A DNA stretch of 64,000 nt from Bugula neritina (GCA_964035545.1 OZ037772.1:2922501-2986500), one strand, 5' to 3'. Counted from the first letter of the stretch, positions 34,778-47,929 are shown. Numbers and translations are program-made. Notes: a model not told the origin generated them from the letters alone.

Positions 34778-37142
34778 AACAGAGCACCTGTCCCAAACTC
34801 CATCTCCACAAAGTCGTCAGCCACAATAGGTATTCTCCTGTCAGCAAAAAGATGTCTCACAAATTTCCCGTGTAAGTGTTTGTATCGGCCGTCTTCAGGG
34901 TGGACAGCCACGGCAGTGTCACCTACAATAGTTACCAGACTTTATAGTCTCTTACAGTATTGAGTATTGATATACAATTATATATTTACTGAGTGTTTAC
35001 CAGATCCAACTTCACAGTCACTATACTCAGAGTACACAACTCCCAGTAAGTTAGTATCAAGCTAATTAACCACTAACCCCCTATTCACACTTACCGTATC
35101 GTACGCCGTAACAGCAAATATCAGCCATTTTTATAAATGTCTGAGCTTCCTGTACGGTGTTGCGGTACGGTAGGATCAAGCACTGCTTGATTCAAATAAG
35201 TTGCGGCGGACTCCTATTGGACAGAAAAACTTTTGCGTTAATTCATTGGATATAAATGTCCAATGTAGCGTCATAGATCGTACCTAATAGCGGTTTTTGA
35301 AAACTTCAACCCGCACCTTAAACCAAAATGGAATAATAAAATTAGAGAACTTAGGCTATCTCGAGTTTTCCACTACTGCTCCTAAGTGAGAAGGTGAGAA
35401 TAATTAGAGAGATCTACTGGAGTTACTTCAACTGGCAGCAAGAGTCAGCCATTATTACGTTGCTAAGCAACAAAGCTATCAGTGACATTGATGTCTACTA
35501 ACCCAACATAGTGTCTAATCTAGTTGTGGCCACAATGATCTCTTCGTCAGAGTCTTCTACTTTATATGCAAAGGAAAGGAGAACTCCGAACTCCACTTTC
35601 TCCTTGTAGCCCGGCACAGAGAGCATAGTCCTTCCAGTCAACTCTACTTTGTCTACCTGCAATCAGTGATACAACTCTCTCAGACTATACAGGTCAAAGG
35701 TTAAACTGTAGTGTGTGCTTCTGAGTCACTGCGTTCTCATTCTTTTCTATTAGTTCACATTGTGTAAATGGATGCTCGTACTAATGAATATGTGGCTGTG
35801 GTCTCATTGATGTATTCATTCGAAGATAGTCATAATGTAATATATCAGGCTGTGTCTGAATACTACTATTAGGTTAGTTACCACCAACACACAAGTCTCG
35901 CAGTGAATAAACAGTTGACGTACACACAGCCGGGAGTCAGACTTATACTGTACGATATACCTCAATATCAGAGACGGCAGAGTTGAGAGAACAGGACCAG
36001 TTGACCAGTCGGTTAGCTCTGTAGATCAAACCTTTCTCGTGCATTCTGATAAACGCTTCGTTCACCGCTTTCAAAGATTTCTAATAAACAAGTATATATG
36101 AGTCATGTGTCAAGTGTGAACTGATTGGAGACAAGGCCTCATGATTAACCAATCATAGAGAGGATAACACACTGAGTCAGTAAATAGCCGACACGGCATA
36201 TAGACTCCACTACTCAAACATAATACATGTATAGAGAGGATAACTCCTCACCTCATCCATAGTGAACGTAGTTCTGTCCCAGTCATAAGACCCGCCCACT
36301 TTCCTCAACTGATGGTAGATTCTGTCTCCTTTTCTATAGAAATTATATAATAACACTGACCAATCGTTGTGCTGCAAAACTTAGTTATATTAGCAATTTA
36401 AATAATGAGACCAATGATAGAGTGTGATGAAGTAAACCTATATTTAACTTTTTGTATATTCAATTATATATATTAATTTTATCATATTAACGCTATTATA
36501 TTATCTTATATCAAACTGTAGCAACTGCACACCAATAAGATAAAATAAAAACTCAAACCCGAATACTAAGTCGCTATGAAATGCATTTTCAAGATAAAAT
36601 ATTCCCTTACTGGCTCTTCCAGTTCCACACTCGTCTCACAAACTCATCTCGTCCCAAATCGTGTCGAGTTTTATTCTCTTCTCTAGCGAGTTTTTTCTCG
36701 ACGACAACTTGAGTGGCTATTCCTGCGTGGTCACATCCGGGTACAAACAGTGTCACCTTCCCATTCATCCGGTGCCTGACAATACAACAGAACTGACACC
36801 TGCAGACACCTGACAACACAAGCATATCAGACACCTGTAGATATTCTGGAAAGGTGCTGAGAGAAATATCTGTGGTTGAAACAACATCAATATAATAGAT
36901 GAATGACTTATGCCAACCGGTACTTAACACAAATTTTCTCAGCATTCAAAAAAGAATTAACAGGGAGATGTTCATAGCCTGTCTGTGGAACATCTCAAAG
37001 TGAGTTGGCAAGATGCCGAAATGTCATGTAGTCACCACCAGAGGAATGGTGTCTACTGTTACATGCTATAAGCTACGTACACCACCAGTTTAGTGACTAG
37101 GTAAGTACGGAGTTGTCTCATCTATATGAATGAACATCTCAC

Positions 37143-37269
37143 CACCGAACTATCGCATCCTCAACCGCCCCTGTGAGGGCGTGTCCTAGGTGAAGAGTCC
37201 CGGTCACATTAGGGGGAGGGATCATGATGATAAACTTCTCTTCAGGTGTGAGTTTCAGCACATCTCTAC
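37143..37269 (-). other. ValRS HIGH-motif exon (present only in copy B)
   Basis: A 127-nt exon, phase 1 in and phase 2 out, with acceptor aacag and donor gtgaga. It encodes the ATP-binding signature [15 protein letters not shown] of class I synthetases. In copy A the matching place (about 5217-5260) retains only the last 25-30 nt of the exon. The 113-bp deletion runs from within the exon into the upstream intron. Confidence 0.9.
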
Positions 37270-37556
37270 CTGTTACAAAGCAACCAATCCCATCTCTCTC
37301 GGTTACAAAGTAAAAAGCAACCAATCACAGTACCTGTTACAACAAAGTAACAAATCACACCTCTACGTGTTAGAAGTAACCAATCACACATTATAGACTT
37401 TACTATGATGAGAAGTGTACCTTTGAGATTATACTCAGGTTTGAAGAATCCTTCCTTCTCCCACCAAGAGTACCAGGCAGCTTCCACATAGGACGGGGAG
37501 TAAGAATCAGGCATGGGACACGTCGTGTCTAGAATAACAGAAAACTATAAAGTATA

Positions 37557-37636
37557 GGGGAGCAGCTGTGGTCTAGGGGTTAGAGCGTTTGTCTAGTGAA
37601 CATGAAGCCATTGTTTGACAAAGGCCACTGGTGATG
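37557..37636 (+). mobile_element. Possible tRNA-derived SINE fragment, copy B
   Basis: Same A-box-like segment as in copy A, with a few substitutions. Confidence 0.3.
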
Positions 37637-39106
37637 GTAAGAAGAGCATCCAGTCATAATTGCTCCTCTGCCACATCTAAATAAGTCCTCCGCCTGTTTT
37701 AACAAAAATGCTTTCCACCAGGAGTCTCTCACAAGGTTGGTGACTATACACTTCTAGTATATAAATATACTAAGTTGAGACTTGTCTTCTACTGGTCCAT
37801 ACAGTTCAAATATGATAAACACATGTATAAATACAATAATCTATTCATAGCCCATAGTCTAACCACCAAAAAGGACGAATAAATAAGACGGTGGCCTGAC
37901 ACTACTACTACTACAACTTATATAACTTACACACAACAGATTGTTAGGAGTATTTGAATCTGAGGCTATCCAATGTATGAGTAGGGCAGCCCTAAATGTA
38001 GGATATTGGAATACGATGTCTTATTACTTCAGTCTAAAGCAGTGTTTATACCTTCACGATTTTTAGTCAGAAATTCAATTTTGCCCAGTCGCATTTCATT
38101 CTAAAAGCCAATCATCAAAATTTTTGCTTTGTACATGCTTAATCAAATAATTTTAGAGTAACAATCAAAGGGAATGATAACTCCTTTAGATATGGGGTAT
38201 TCATGTTTATAATTACATCGGCTGTCTTTTTCAATTATCACTTTTATGCTGTCAACTTAATTTATTACGTTTTCAAAGGGCATCAAATAGTGATTAAGCG
38301 AGTTATATTTGAGTATTACAGAGTGAGCTTCCTTATTAATATGATTTCAACAATTTTAAGTAAGACTGCTTACACACATAACTGTGTGTTCACTACCGAG
38401 CAGTGTACACTGATAAATCAGTGCTTCAACTGAAACTTGTAAGTAAAGGAATGAAGAGCTCAATTGAGTATAAAATGTAGAGAATAATTGAACTGAACCT
38501 TTCTTATGGCCAACTGGTGTGTCATCGACATACGTTACTACAGCCTTCTCCTTTTTCTCTTTCACTTTTTTCTAGAAAAAAAAAAAATCAAATTTGAAGA
38601 AAATAAAATGGAAATTGTTAGCTGCAGATACAGACAACTTCCAGGTAAAAGTACAGCCATACAGTCCCAATACGAATATGTAATTCAAGTAACACTTTCA
38701 TGTAGAAGTACAACCATAAATATGAATAGAAAGTAACACAAATATATACATTTAGGAGCAGGAGTGTAGAAATCGAGATAGCCTAGGTTCTTTAATCTTA
38801 TTATCAAATTTTGGTTTGGGGTTTGGGTTGAAATTCTTACAAAAACACAACTTCTTATGCTACATTTCTAATCTAGAACACAGGCTTTCTCAATTTCTCC
38901 ATTACTGCACCTACCTTAGTATATATAGAACCTGTAACTAACTAAACAGACACCTCAGTAGTCGTGGCAGACTCTGCCTTCTGTCTAGCCTGCTTAGCTT
39001 GAAACTTGGCTAGTTTAGCAGCTTTAGCAGCTTCTTTCTTCAACTCTTTCTCAGATTTCACCTTTACCTCGCCAGTTGGCGCATCACCAGGGTTCACTTC
39101 CGACAT

Positions 39107-40080
39107 GTTCGTTTATTGTGAGACTTTCCTTAAAACACAATCAGCCGGCATGGAACTAATAGATATCTCAATACTAAACATACAAACTACTGACCCAGTA
39201 TAGTTATAGACAGATATCTTAATACTAATAATATAAACTAATGGCTCAGTATTGCCTTAGTTATGCGTGGGAGTTCAGTGATAAAACTCCTATAAACCAC
39301 ACAGTTCAATAATAAAAGACTGTGACTTTTCACGAACAGACATTTCATCTCTGATTCTAATGAAAAATCACGAAATTTTCAGACAAACGATACTGCATTT
39401 CAACTTTGTGACTATCACATAATAATAATCATTGTCATTTGAAAGATTCTGCTAAAATCGAAATGCCAATGTTAATCACAAGGTCAACCATAAATGACTC
39501 AGTCTGATGACTGACAATTATGCTTAATGATTAATTAGTAATATGAATAGATTGCAAGTGATCAGCATGATGATGGTGATGATTGCTTTTCACCATCAAA
39601 GGTCAAACTTTGTAATTGCAGCTTGAAATGTAAAATTAAATAATATTACTTTTATTTAATTATACAAGTATAACTTACTATCATAACAACATTCAACTTT
39701 ATGTAGTCATTATGAACATGATAACGGTTTACCTTTTACTTTAGGTGATAATTATACTATTCACGATTATCATTATGTCTACCATTATGATTATCTCAAC
39801 TTTAACTTATCAATTACGATAATTAACCATTTGTTTTTAATGATAAAAACTTAAATCATTGAATGAACATTAAAAATGATTTAATTTCACACTTTTATTA
39901 TCATAACTATGAAATTAATATTAATAGGCATATTTGATTTTTAGATTACAATAATAATTATGAAATCATGGTATAGAATTAAATAATTATTATAGTTAAT
40001 ATTATTATAAATATAATTAATATAATTGTATTTATTGAAACTAAAATAGTAAGGTAAACTAAATGAATTATCGACATGAG
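39107..40080. promoter_or_regulatory. 5' flank of ValRS copy B
   Basis: AT-rich, non-coding counterpart of 7,120-7,850. Relative to A it holds an additional AT-rich stretch between about 39,750 and 40,010. Expected location of the ValRS promoter, but no motif was identified. Confidence 0.3.
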
Positions 40081-40432
40081 TATGAGTAGGCAGTATGAGA
40101 AGGTGCAGCAGCAATTTGAGATCCCCGTTTGCAATACCTCATCAAAGATATAGAACAGGTGCAAAATAATGCAATCAGATTCATTGCTAAATTGAAAGGC
40201 AGAGACAGTATCACTGTGGCACGTGACAAACTAAACCTAGAATCTCTCCCCGACAGACGCTTCAAGCTGAGGCACAAGTTACTGTTGCGACTTCTATCTA
40301 ATGAGGGAAATCAGGCATCTCTAACCAACTCCTATGAACTGATGAACAGTAAAACCTAAAATACTAGGTTTACTAAGGCATCAAGCAGGGACGATCCCCC
40401 AACCATTTTTGCAAAATCAGCAGCCTACTACA
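40075..40432 (+). pseudogene. Non-LTR retrotransposon (LINE) RT C-terminal remnant, copy B
   Basis: Counterpart of the copy A remnant, with the same in-frame stops but without the one-base deletion. About 370 bp at its 3' end is missing: after AGCAGCCTACTAC the sequence goes straight to the AT-rich flank. The insertion predates the duplication. Confidence 0.72.
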
Positions 40433-41453
40433 AAATGAAATATTCATTATAAATATTTATATTTTTATTTTTCAAAAATTTTTAAATTTATTCATATCAT
40501 TTTATTTAGGTTCATCACCTTTCATTATGATTAATGAATTTCATAAATCATATTCATAACGATAATGATAATCACTTAAAAAATGAAAAGTGATAAACCC
40601 ATAATGATAATCATAATGATTATTATTATCATTTATCGCTTATCAGTGATAATCATAATCATAATGATAATCTTGATCATAATCAATATGAATATCAATA
40701 TCATGTTATACTTATTCAATAATTATAACTGATTGATTCTTATTCATATTAATAAATTAATGAATAAAAAATTATATTAACACTACAACTTACAGTTACT
40801 CAATTAGAGTATTAGTATTACTATTACTTACAACTTGCTTATGCAAGAGAATTAAATCTTTAAAGCGTAGCATCCTTTTCAAGCAAAATAAGGATAATAA
40901 GTTTCGTCAAATTGAGTTAAAAACTACAACTTATAAGTCACAAGTATAAAGCAAAGTCATCACTAATCCTAGTGGGTACGGCAAGCATATAGCATAATTT
41001 ATTTTACAATGCGACAAGATTATTTAGACGGTGCGCTTACGCCTCTCATTGTAGTTAGGCAATACCAATTGTATGGTTTTTATGACTTTAAAATCCGTTT
41101 TTGAGAAGCAAGGCTAGATAGAAATTAATGATCGATATTGACTCGCTAAGAGTACTCATGTAAACCCACAAACTACAACTTTTAACTTGACCGCAAAGCT
41201 GGAAGTACGATAAGCGTCGCCGTATTGATTTCAGGCGAATTTTAGTTGATTTCTTTCAAACTGCTGAGAAGTAATATTTGCTTCCATTTTATGTCTGTAT
41301 CAGCCATCAGGGCTATTGCGATACAATTATAAATGTTCTTAATTCAATCAATATTATGAAATAAATAATGTAGGATATTCAATTTTGACTATGTAGAATA
41401 ATCTCAATCTGAATAAGTATTATTTATTTATTGTAACACTTGCACTTCGTCTT

Positions 41454-42444
41454 ACTCTTACTCTTAGACAGATAACATACTCATACTCATAGTACATACT
41501 CATACTGATAGTGATACTCAATCCCATACTCAATCTCATACTGAGTCTGATACTCATAGTCATAGTCATAGTCTTTGCCAGATTATTGCTAGATAATTTA
41601 AGCTAGTACCAGTACTACTACTAGTAGTACTACTACTAGTACTAATAATCACCGTACTAACTACTAATAGTAATAGTATTACTATTAGAGTAATACTAAT
41701 ACTAATACTACCACTAGTAGTAGCAGTAGTGCTAGTAGTAGTAGGCTACATGATGATGATCATTATGATTATGATTATGTAGATGGTTATTACTATAACT
41801 ATTACGGTATGAGTATAACTATAACTGTATTAGTATTTGATTTTATTTTGCATTGCTAATTGAAGACCATGCGTAAAATTAACTGTTTCTCTTTTTTCTA
41901 AGTTACATTTCAAGTTTCACACTAATAGACATATATGCTTTCAATTTTTTGGGTCTATCTTCAAGTTGTGAAACTTGACCAGTATGACTATGACTAACTG
42001 TAACTAGAATAAAATATTGAATAATAGAGAAGTTCCATACCGTTACACCTCCTTTGACTTGTGCTACCGTCGGTAGTGCTAAAAGAGTGGAGCCAAAGAA
42101 AAGCATAATCACAAAATTCACAGCCTGCTGGTTTGAGATTTTTGTGGTCTAGAGATTGTACTGGGTTACAGAGATCATTTTCCGTCTGTGAATTTTTGAT
42201 CCCTGCGGTTGTTTCTGACTGTGGGTAGTTGGAGGTGTTGAGGGAGTGGGCTCACTGGGTAGGTTATATTATTGTAATCATATTAACCAACTTGACAGTT
42301 TACTAATTCATTGTCTAACTCTGTCTGTCTTAGTCTAGTAACACTATTTATTTATTTATTTACTTATTAATTTATTTATTCGACTAAATCTTGTCTGTCT
42401 TTGTCTAGTAACACTATTTATTTATTTATTTACTTATTAATTTA
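41454..42444. other. Copy B-specific segment left of the 26-bp array
   Basis: Begins where homology to copy A stops. Contains CATACTCATA-type and ACTAGTAGTAC-type simple repeats (41,460-41,830), then unique sequence, and a direct repeat of about 67 bp around TTTGTCTAGTAACACTATTT (42,310-42,440). Confidence 0.55.
42035..42121 (-). CDS. Possible first coding exon with a signal peptide
   Basis: Starts MNFVIMLFFGSTLLALPTVA, which looks like a secretory signal peptide with an AxA-like cleavage site, followed by QVKGGVT and a possible donor (GTATGG) near 42,037. No later exon could be assigned on the minus strand, and the sequence is absent from copy A. It could be a chance hydrophobic frame. Confidence 0.3.
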
Positions 42445-44905
42445 ATTAAATTACTAGTTTATATTACCAAGTTATATTACTAGTTTATATTACCAAGTTA
42501 TATTACTAGTTTATGTTACCAAGTTATATTACCAGTTTATGTTACCAAGTTATATCACTAGTTTATGTTACCAAATTAAATTACTAGTTTATATTACCAA
42601 GTTATATTACCAAGTTATATTACCAGTTTATATCACCAAGCTATATTACTAGTTTATATTACCAAGTTATATTACTAGTTCATGTTACCAAGTTAAATTA
42701 CTAGTTTATATTACCAAGTCATATTACCAGTTTATATTACCAGTTTATGTTACCAAGTTATATTACTAGTTGATGCTACCAAGTTGTATTACTAGTTTAT
42801 ATTACCAAGTTATACTACCAAGTTATATTACTAGTTTATGTTACGAAGTTATATTAGTAGTTTATGTTACCAAGTTATATTACTAGTTTATGTTACGAAG
42901 TTATATTACTAGTTTATGTTACCAAGTTATATTACTAGTTTATGTTACCAAGTTATATTACTAGTTTATGTTACCAAGTTATATTACTAGTTTATGTTAC
43001 CAAGTTATATTACTAGTTTATATTACCAAGTTATATTGTTAGTTTATGTTACCAAGTTATATTACTGGTTTATATTACCAAGTTATATTACTAGTTTATA
43101 TTACCAAGTTATATTACTAGTTTATATTACCAAGTTATATTACTAGTTTATATTACCAAGTTATATTACTAGTTTATATTACCAAGTTATATTACTAGTT
43201 TATATTACCAAGTTATATTACTAGTTTATGTTACCAAGTTATATTACTGGTTTATATTACCAAGTTATACTACGAAGTTATATTACTAGTTTATGTTATC
43301 AAGTTATATTACTAGTTTATATTACCAAGTTATATTACTAGTTTATGTTACCAAGTTATATTGTTAGCTTATGTTACCAAGTTATATTACTAGTTTATAT
43401 TACCAGTTTATGTTACCAAGTTATAATACTAGTTTATGTTACCAAGTTATACTACTAGTTTATGTAACCAAGTTATATTACTAGTTTATATTACCAGTTT
43501 ATGTTACTAAGTTATAATACTAGTTTATGTTACCAAGTTATACTACTAGTTTATATTACCAAGTTATATTACTAGTTTATGTTACCAAGTTACATTACTA
43601 GTTAATGTTACCAAGTTATATTACTAGTTCATGTTACTAAGTTATATTACTAGTTTATGTTACGAAGTTATATTACTAGTTTATATTACCAAGTTATATT
43701 ACCAGTTTATGTTACCAAGTTATATTACTAGTTTATGTTACCAAGTTATATTACTAGTTTATGTTACCAAGTTATATTACTAGTTTATGTTACGAAGTTA
43801 TATTACTAGTTTATGTTACCAAGTTATATTACTAGTTTATATTACCAAGTTATATTACTAGTTTATGTTACCAGTTTATGTTACCAAGTTATATCACTAG
43901 TTTATATTACCAAGTTATACTACCAAGTTATATTACTAGTTTATGTTACGAAGTTGTATTACTAGTTTATATTACCAAGTTATATTACTAGTTTATGTTA
44001 CCAAGTTATATTACTAGTTTATGTTACCAAGTTATATTACTAGTTTATGTTACGAAGTTATATTACTAGTTTATGTTACCAAGTTATATTACTAGTTTAT
44101 ATTACCAAGTTATATTACTAGTTTATGTAACCAAGTTATATTACTAGTTTATGTTACCAGTTTATGTTACCAAGTTATATCACTAGTTTATATTACCAAG
44201 TTATACTACCAAGTTATATTACTAGTTTATGTTACCAAGTTATATTACTAGTTTATGTTACCAAGTTATATTACTAGTTTATGTTACCAAGTTATATTAC
44301 TAGTTTATGTAACCAAGTTATATTACTAGTTTATGTTACCAGTTTATGTTACCAAGTTATATCACTAGTTTATATTACCAAGTTATACTACCAAGTTATA
44401 TTACTAGTTTATGTTACGAAGTTATATTACTAGTTTATGTTACCAAGTTATATTACTAGTTTATATTACCAAGTTATATTACTAGTTTATGTAACCAAGT
44501 TATATTACTAGTTTATGTTACCAGTTTATGTTACCAAGTTATATCACTAGTTTATATTACCAAGTTATACTACCAAGTTATATTACTAGTTTATGTTACC
44601 AAGTTATATTACTAGTTTATGTTACCAAGTTATATTACTAGTTTATGTTACCAAGTTATATTACTAGTTTATGTAACCAAGTTATATTACTAGTTTATGT
44701 TACCAGTTTATGTTACCAAGTTATATCACTAGTTTATATTACCAAGTTATACTACCAAGTTATATTACTAGTTTATGTTACGAAGTTATATTACTAGTTT
44801 ATGTTATCAAGTTATATTACTAGTTTATATTACCAAGTTATATTACTAGTTTAGGTTACCAAGTTATATTACTAGTTTATGTAACCAAGTTATCTTACTA
44901 GTTTA
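42445..44905. repeat. 26-bp minisatellite (TTACCAAGTTATATTACTAG), copy B only
   Basis: About 94 units of TTACCAAGTTATATTACTAG plus TTTATG. A marker variant (ATATCACTAGTTTATATTAC) recurs at 43,891, 44,177, 44,359, 44,541 and 44,723. The spacings of 286, 182, 182 and 182 bp are 11 and 7 units, so the right end is a 182-bp higher-order repeat. It lies directly upstream of the collagen Cys-rich exons. Confidence 0.95.
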
Positions 44906-45007
44906 TACTGCTAGTATTCAACAACTATTCTCCATCACATCTCAACTCTGACGCAACTACACTGACTAATCATACGAATAGTTTATAGTTTTTGTTGAAC
45001 TCTTCAG

Positions 45008-46056
45008 ACCCTGAGAACTGTGCGTGTGGCTTCACCTGCGAGTGTGGTGCCTGTGTTGGGATATGTGACCTTGACAGAGACTGTGGGAAGCTGCTGATCT
45101 GTTTGGAGAAAAGATGTTATCAGCAGGCCTCACCAGATGACAGAACTGTTGTCTGGGATCTTTATCACTCTGAACTAGTAGAATGTTCTTCAGGTTTGAA
45201 TACGAAATCGTTGACCTTTGCTCCATTGCAGTTTAAAAGTGCTTTTTGTTGTATTTATATCTGTGCTGGCCAGGATTTTTGAATGATTTTTGTAATGTAT
45301 TTACGTAACAGACTGTAAAATTAAAGCTGAATTGCTTTATTTTCTATATATTTTGTTTGTGATTATCAGCATTTTTATTTGTAGAGATAAAATTTATCAA
45401 AAGAGTTTCATACACTTGTATTTACTTAGACTCGGGCTGTGTTGGTGTGTGTGTGTGGGGGGGACTTTGCTCAGACACCTGAAAGTACGAGCTGTCATGC
45501 ACACTTGGCAGGACGTGTCAAGGTGGCAGGTGCTTCTATCCGTGTACTGACAACACAGCCTGTCCTAGTGATGGACAGATCTGTCACCATGGTGTCTGTA
45601 AAGAGGGCTGTCAGGTGAGTAGTCACTATGACTTATACTGCGAGTTATTGATGACTTTTATACTTTTATACTTGGATCAGAGGCATAGGTATTGCTTAGT
45701 ATAAGTTATACTATTACCATATATAAACAGAATGACAGATGAACTGACTGACTGACTGACTGACTGACTGGACAGACTGACAGGTAAACAGATTAGTAAC
45801 TATCGATCACATATATAGTCAAGCTACCAACTGAGACCCAGACTGTGTTTTGATTTAGCATATACTGGTATATGATATCTTTCTACAATGTGTTTACAGT
45901 CCATCTGCAGAGTTTACTCTACAAAGTATAGTTTCATCGGATGGACTCACTCTACTTACGTGTAAGACTCATCAAGAATGTCTACCCAATCAGATCTGTG
46001 TTAACGAGGTGTGCACACTGACGTGTAAATGTGACTCTGAGTGTGCATCCAACCAG
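45008..46056 (+). other. Cys-rich module exons of collagen copy B
   Basis: Three exons, each carrying a small disulfide-type module with the spacing C-x5-C-x5/6-C-x4-C. N-terminal WAP or VWC modules are known in fibrillar collagens of basal animals. The spacing here lacks the adjacent CC of a WAP domain, so the family is left open. The boundaries of the middle exon are uncertain. Confidence 0.55.
45738..45770. repeat. (GACT)n microsatellite
   Basis: Six to seven GACT units in the intron between Cys-rich exons of copy B. Confidence 0.8.
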
Positions 46057-46874
46057 GTTAGATACTGCATACATGTCTCTATCCTAGCAGCTAATTGTAC
46101 GACCGTATATGGGAGTATGCAATTGTATGTCCAAATATGGGAGTATTAATCTCTGTGGACATATATGGTAGCGAATGTCCTTGTGCATTTCCATATTTGG
46201 CAATATGTATATCCGTGACCATATATGGTATGAACATATTTTATGGCAAACTGTTTCTTTGATGCATGTAGCTGTATGCGTTTTATGACCATATTATATA
46301 ACAGCAATGTGAATAACAGTTGATGAATGTATGCATTTCTATGACCTTATAGCTGTATATTTCTTCATGACTGTATTTAGTAGTAAACTATCTCTTTGTT
46401 CATGATATAATATCTATTAGGCAGATTTTCTATTACACATCAGGTCTACTCTGACAGTAACCTGTATACATATAGATATCATTTACTGACTGAATGTTTT
46501 TCCTAACATCGCCCATAGCCTTTTTCGTGGCTCGAACCTATTATTTCGTGTTTACTAGGCAAACCCTCGAAAACCCCTAGACCATGTCTGCCACATGTTA
46601 TTTATTTATATGGGTGTCAGTGTGAAGTTCCGGTTTGTGGGAGATCCTGGTTAAATTGGACCACAAGGACCCAGCTGACGAGACGGAGAAAATGGAGCTC
46701 CTGGTTTACAGGTATTTCACAAACTATTCTGAAACTCCTACTTTTTTTGTTCATTGTTTATGTATTATCCACCATGTTTTTACTAGAAGTAAACTTTAAT
46801 TCAGTAATAAGTTTAAAATAAATTGTTGTTTGGCATTGTACAGTCTATTATTGCCTGAATCTTGTTATGAGAAT

Positions 46875-46990
46875 ATTGGCTGGCTTGACAATATCAGTGC
46901 AGCGATGTGATTAGCTTTACAATATCAGAGCAGGGATGTTATTAGCTTTACAATATCAGAGTAGGGATGTTATTGGCTACTCTGTTCTGT
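46875..46990. repeat. 30-bp tandem repeat before a collagen splice acceptor
   Basis: Three units of ACAATATCAGAGCAGGGATG plus TTATTAGCTT lead into TACTCTGTTCTGTTCTGCAG at the acceptor of exon 46998-47157. The same block, including the acceptor-like end, recurs at 47,497-47,569 without a following intact exon. Confidence 0.75.
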
Positions 46991-47291
46991 TCTGCAGGGC
47001 TTCAGAGGAGACGAGGGGAAACGGGATTGCCCTGTGCTGTAGGAGACGCTGGAAAACCCGGACCTCAATGTCCAATGGGAGAGAGCCGGTCGACTGGGCT
47101 CAAGAGATTCCTCGGACCAGTCGGTGCTCCTGGTTATCCTGACCTGCAAGAACCAAGGTTGGTGAATAATATTTTTGTGGGGCTCACTGCTTGTGTGGGA
47201 GTTGTCTCCTCTGAAATATTTGGAAATATCGCTTGAGTTCCTTGCCCTGTATTATCAGTTAGCCACGCCTAGGTGTTTCACAGTTCATTAC

Positions 47292-47460
47292 AGGGTTGGG
47301 GTAATTGTAATTTGTAATTGTAATATGTTGTATTTAATTACATTTTTTCAAGTAATTGAATGTAATTTGTAATTGATGTATAAAAATGTAATTGTAATTG
47401 TAATTAATTACATATCTAATGTAATTGATTTTTACAACTACATCTCAATTACTTCAAACT
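47292..47460. repeat. TGTAATTG-rich degenerate repeat
   Basis: Dense TAATTG/CAATTA words with inverted copies, in a collagen intron of copy B. A likely MITE or simple repeat remnant. The intron has no counterpart in copy A. Confidence 0.5.
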
Positions 47461-47496
47461 TTTAAATCTTAAAAAAATCATTCTTTTTTAACATAC

Positions 47497-47570
47497 CAGT
47501 GCAGCGATGTGATTGGCTTAACAATATCAGTGCAGTGATGTGATTGGCTACTCTGTTCTGTTCTGCAGGG
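47497..47570. repeat. Second copy of the acceptor-associated repeat
   Basis: Two units plus TACTCTGTTCTGTTCTGCAG and GGC, as at 46,875-46,998. It suggests that an exon boundary was duplicated and the exon body then lost or replaced. Confidence 0.65.
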
Positions 47571-47929
47571 CCATGCCTACTTGTATTATGTGTTAATCTT
47601 GTTTTGCAGTGAACAGAAAGGGATAATGGGTCCCAAAAGACATCCGGGATCTTACCATGGAGAGGAAGGGTTCACCCGATGTTGATGGCCTGCCTGGTAT
47701 ATCCGGCAATCCTGGAGGTGCAGGAGAAAGGAGACCACCTTGTTTGTCAGGAGATACCGGACTTTTTGGAGAACCAGGTAATGTTTATGCTCAATTGAGT
47801 TCAATCTGTCAAGTTGAGTTGGGATCTTTTTCGTTTTCATTATTTTATGTTTGTTATATGGAAAAGGGGAAAACTCTATCTTGGAGCATTTTTGTTTTTT
47901 CAGAGAGCTTTGGATTATTTGATTATGGT

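Larger units (their letters stand above)
32400..39106 (-). pseudogene. VARS1: Valyl-tRNA synthetase, 5' part, copy B, incomplete
   Basis: Minus-strand exons: 38954-39106 (start codon, Lys-rich extension), 38499-38571, 37421-37528, 37143-37269 ([16 protein letters not shown], the HIGH motif), 36611-36775 ([17 protein letters not shown]), 36252-36333, 35961-36080, 35503-35656, 34788-34922 (EMEFGTG), 33072-33153 ([14 protein letters not shown]) and 32400-32561 ([15 protein letters not shown]). All are open with usable GT/AG sites and matching phases, except at one place. Exon 34788-34922 ends in phase 1, exon 33072-33153 needs phase 2, and roughly 85 residues expected between them (the TPAHD segment) are not found in the 1.6 kb between. 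Downstream exons (KMSKS loop, anticodon-binding domain) are missing too, because copy A's tail follows at 31,145. It is therefore a 5' gene fragment. Exon 35503-35656 reads RLDTMLG, where A keeps the family-like RLETMLG. Confidence 0.88.
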
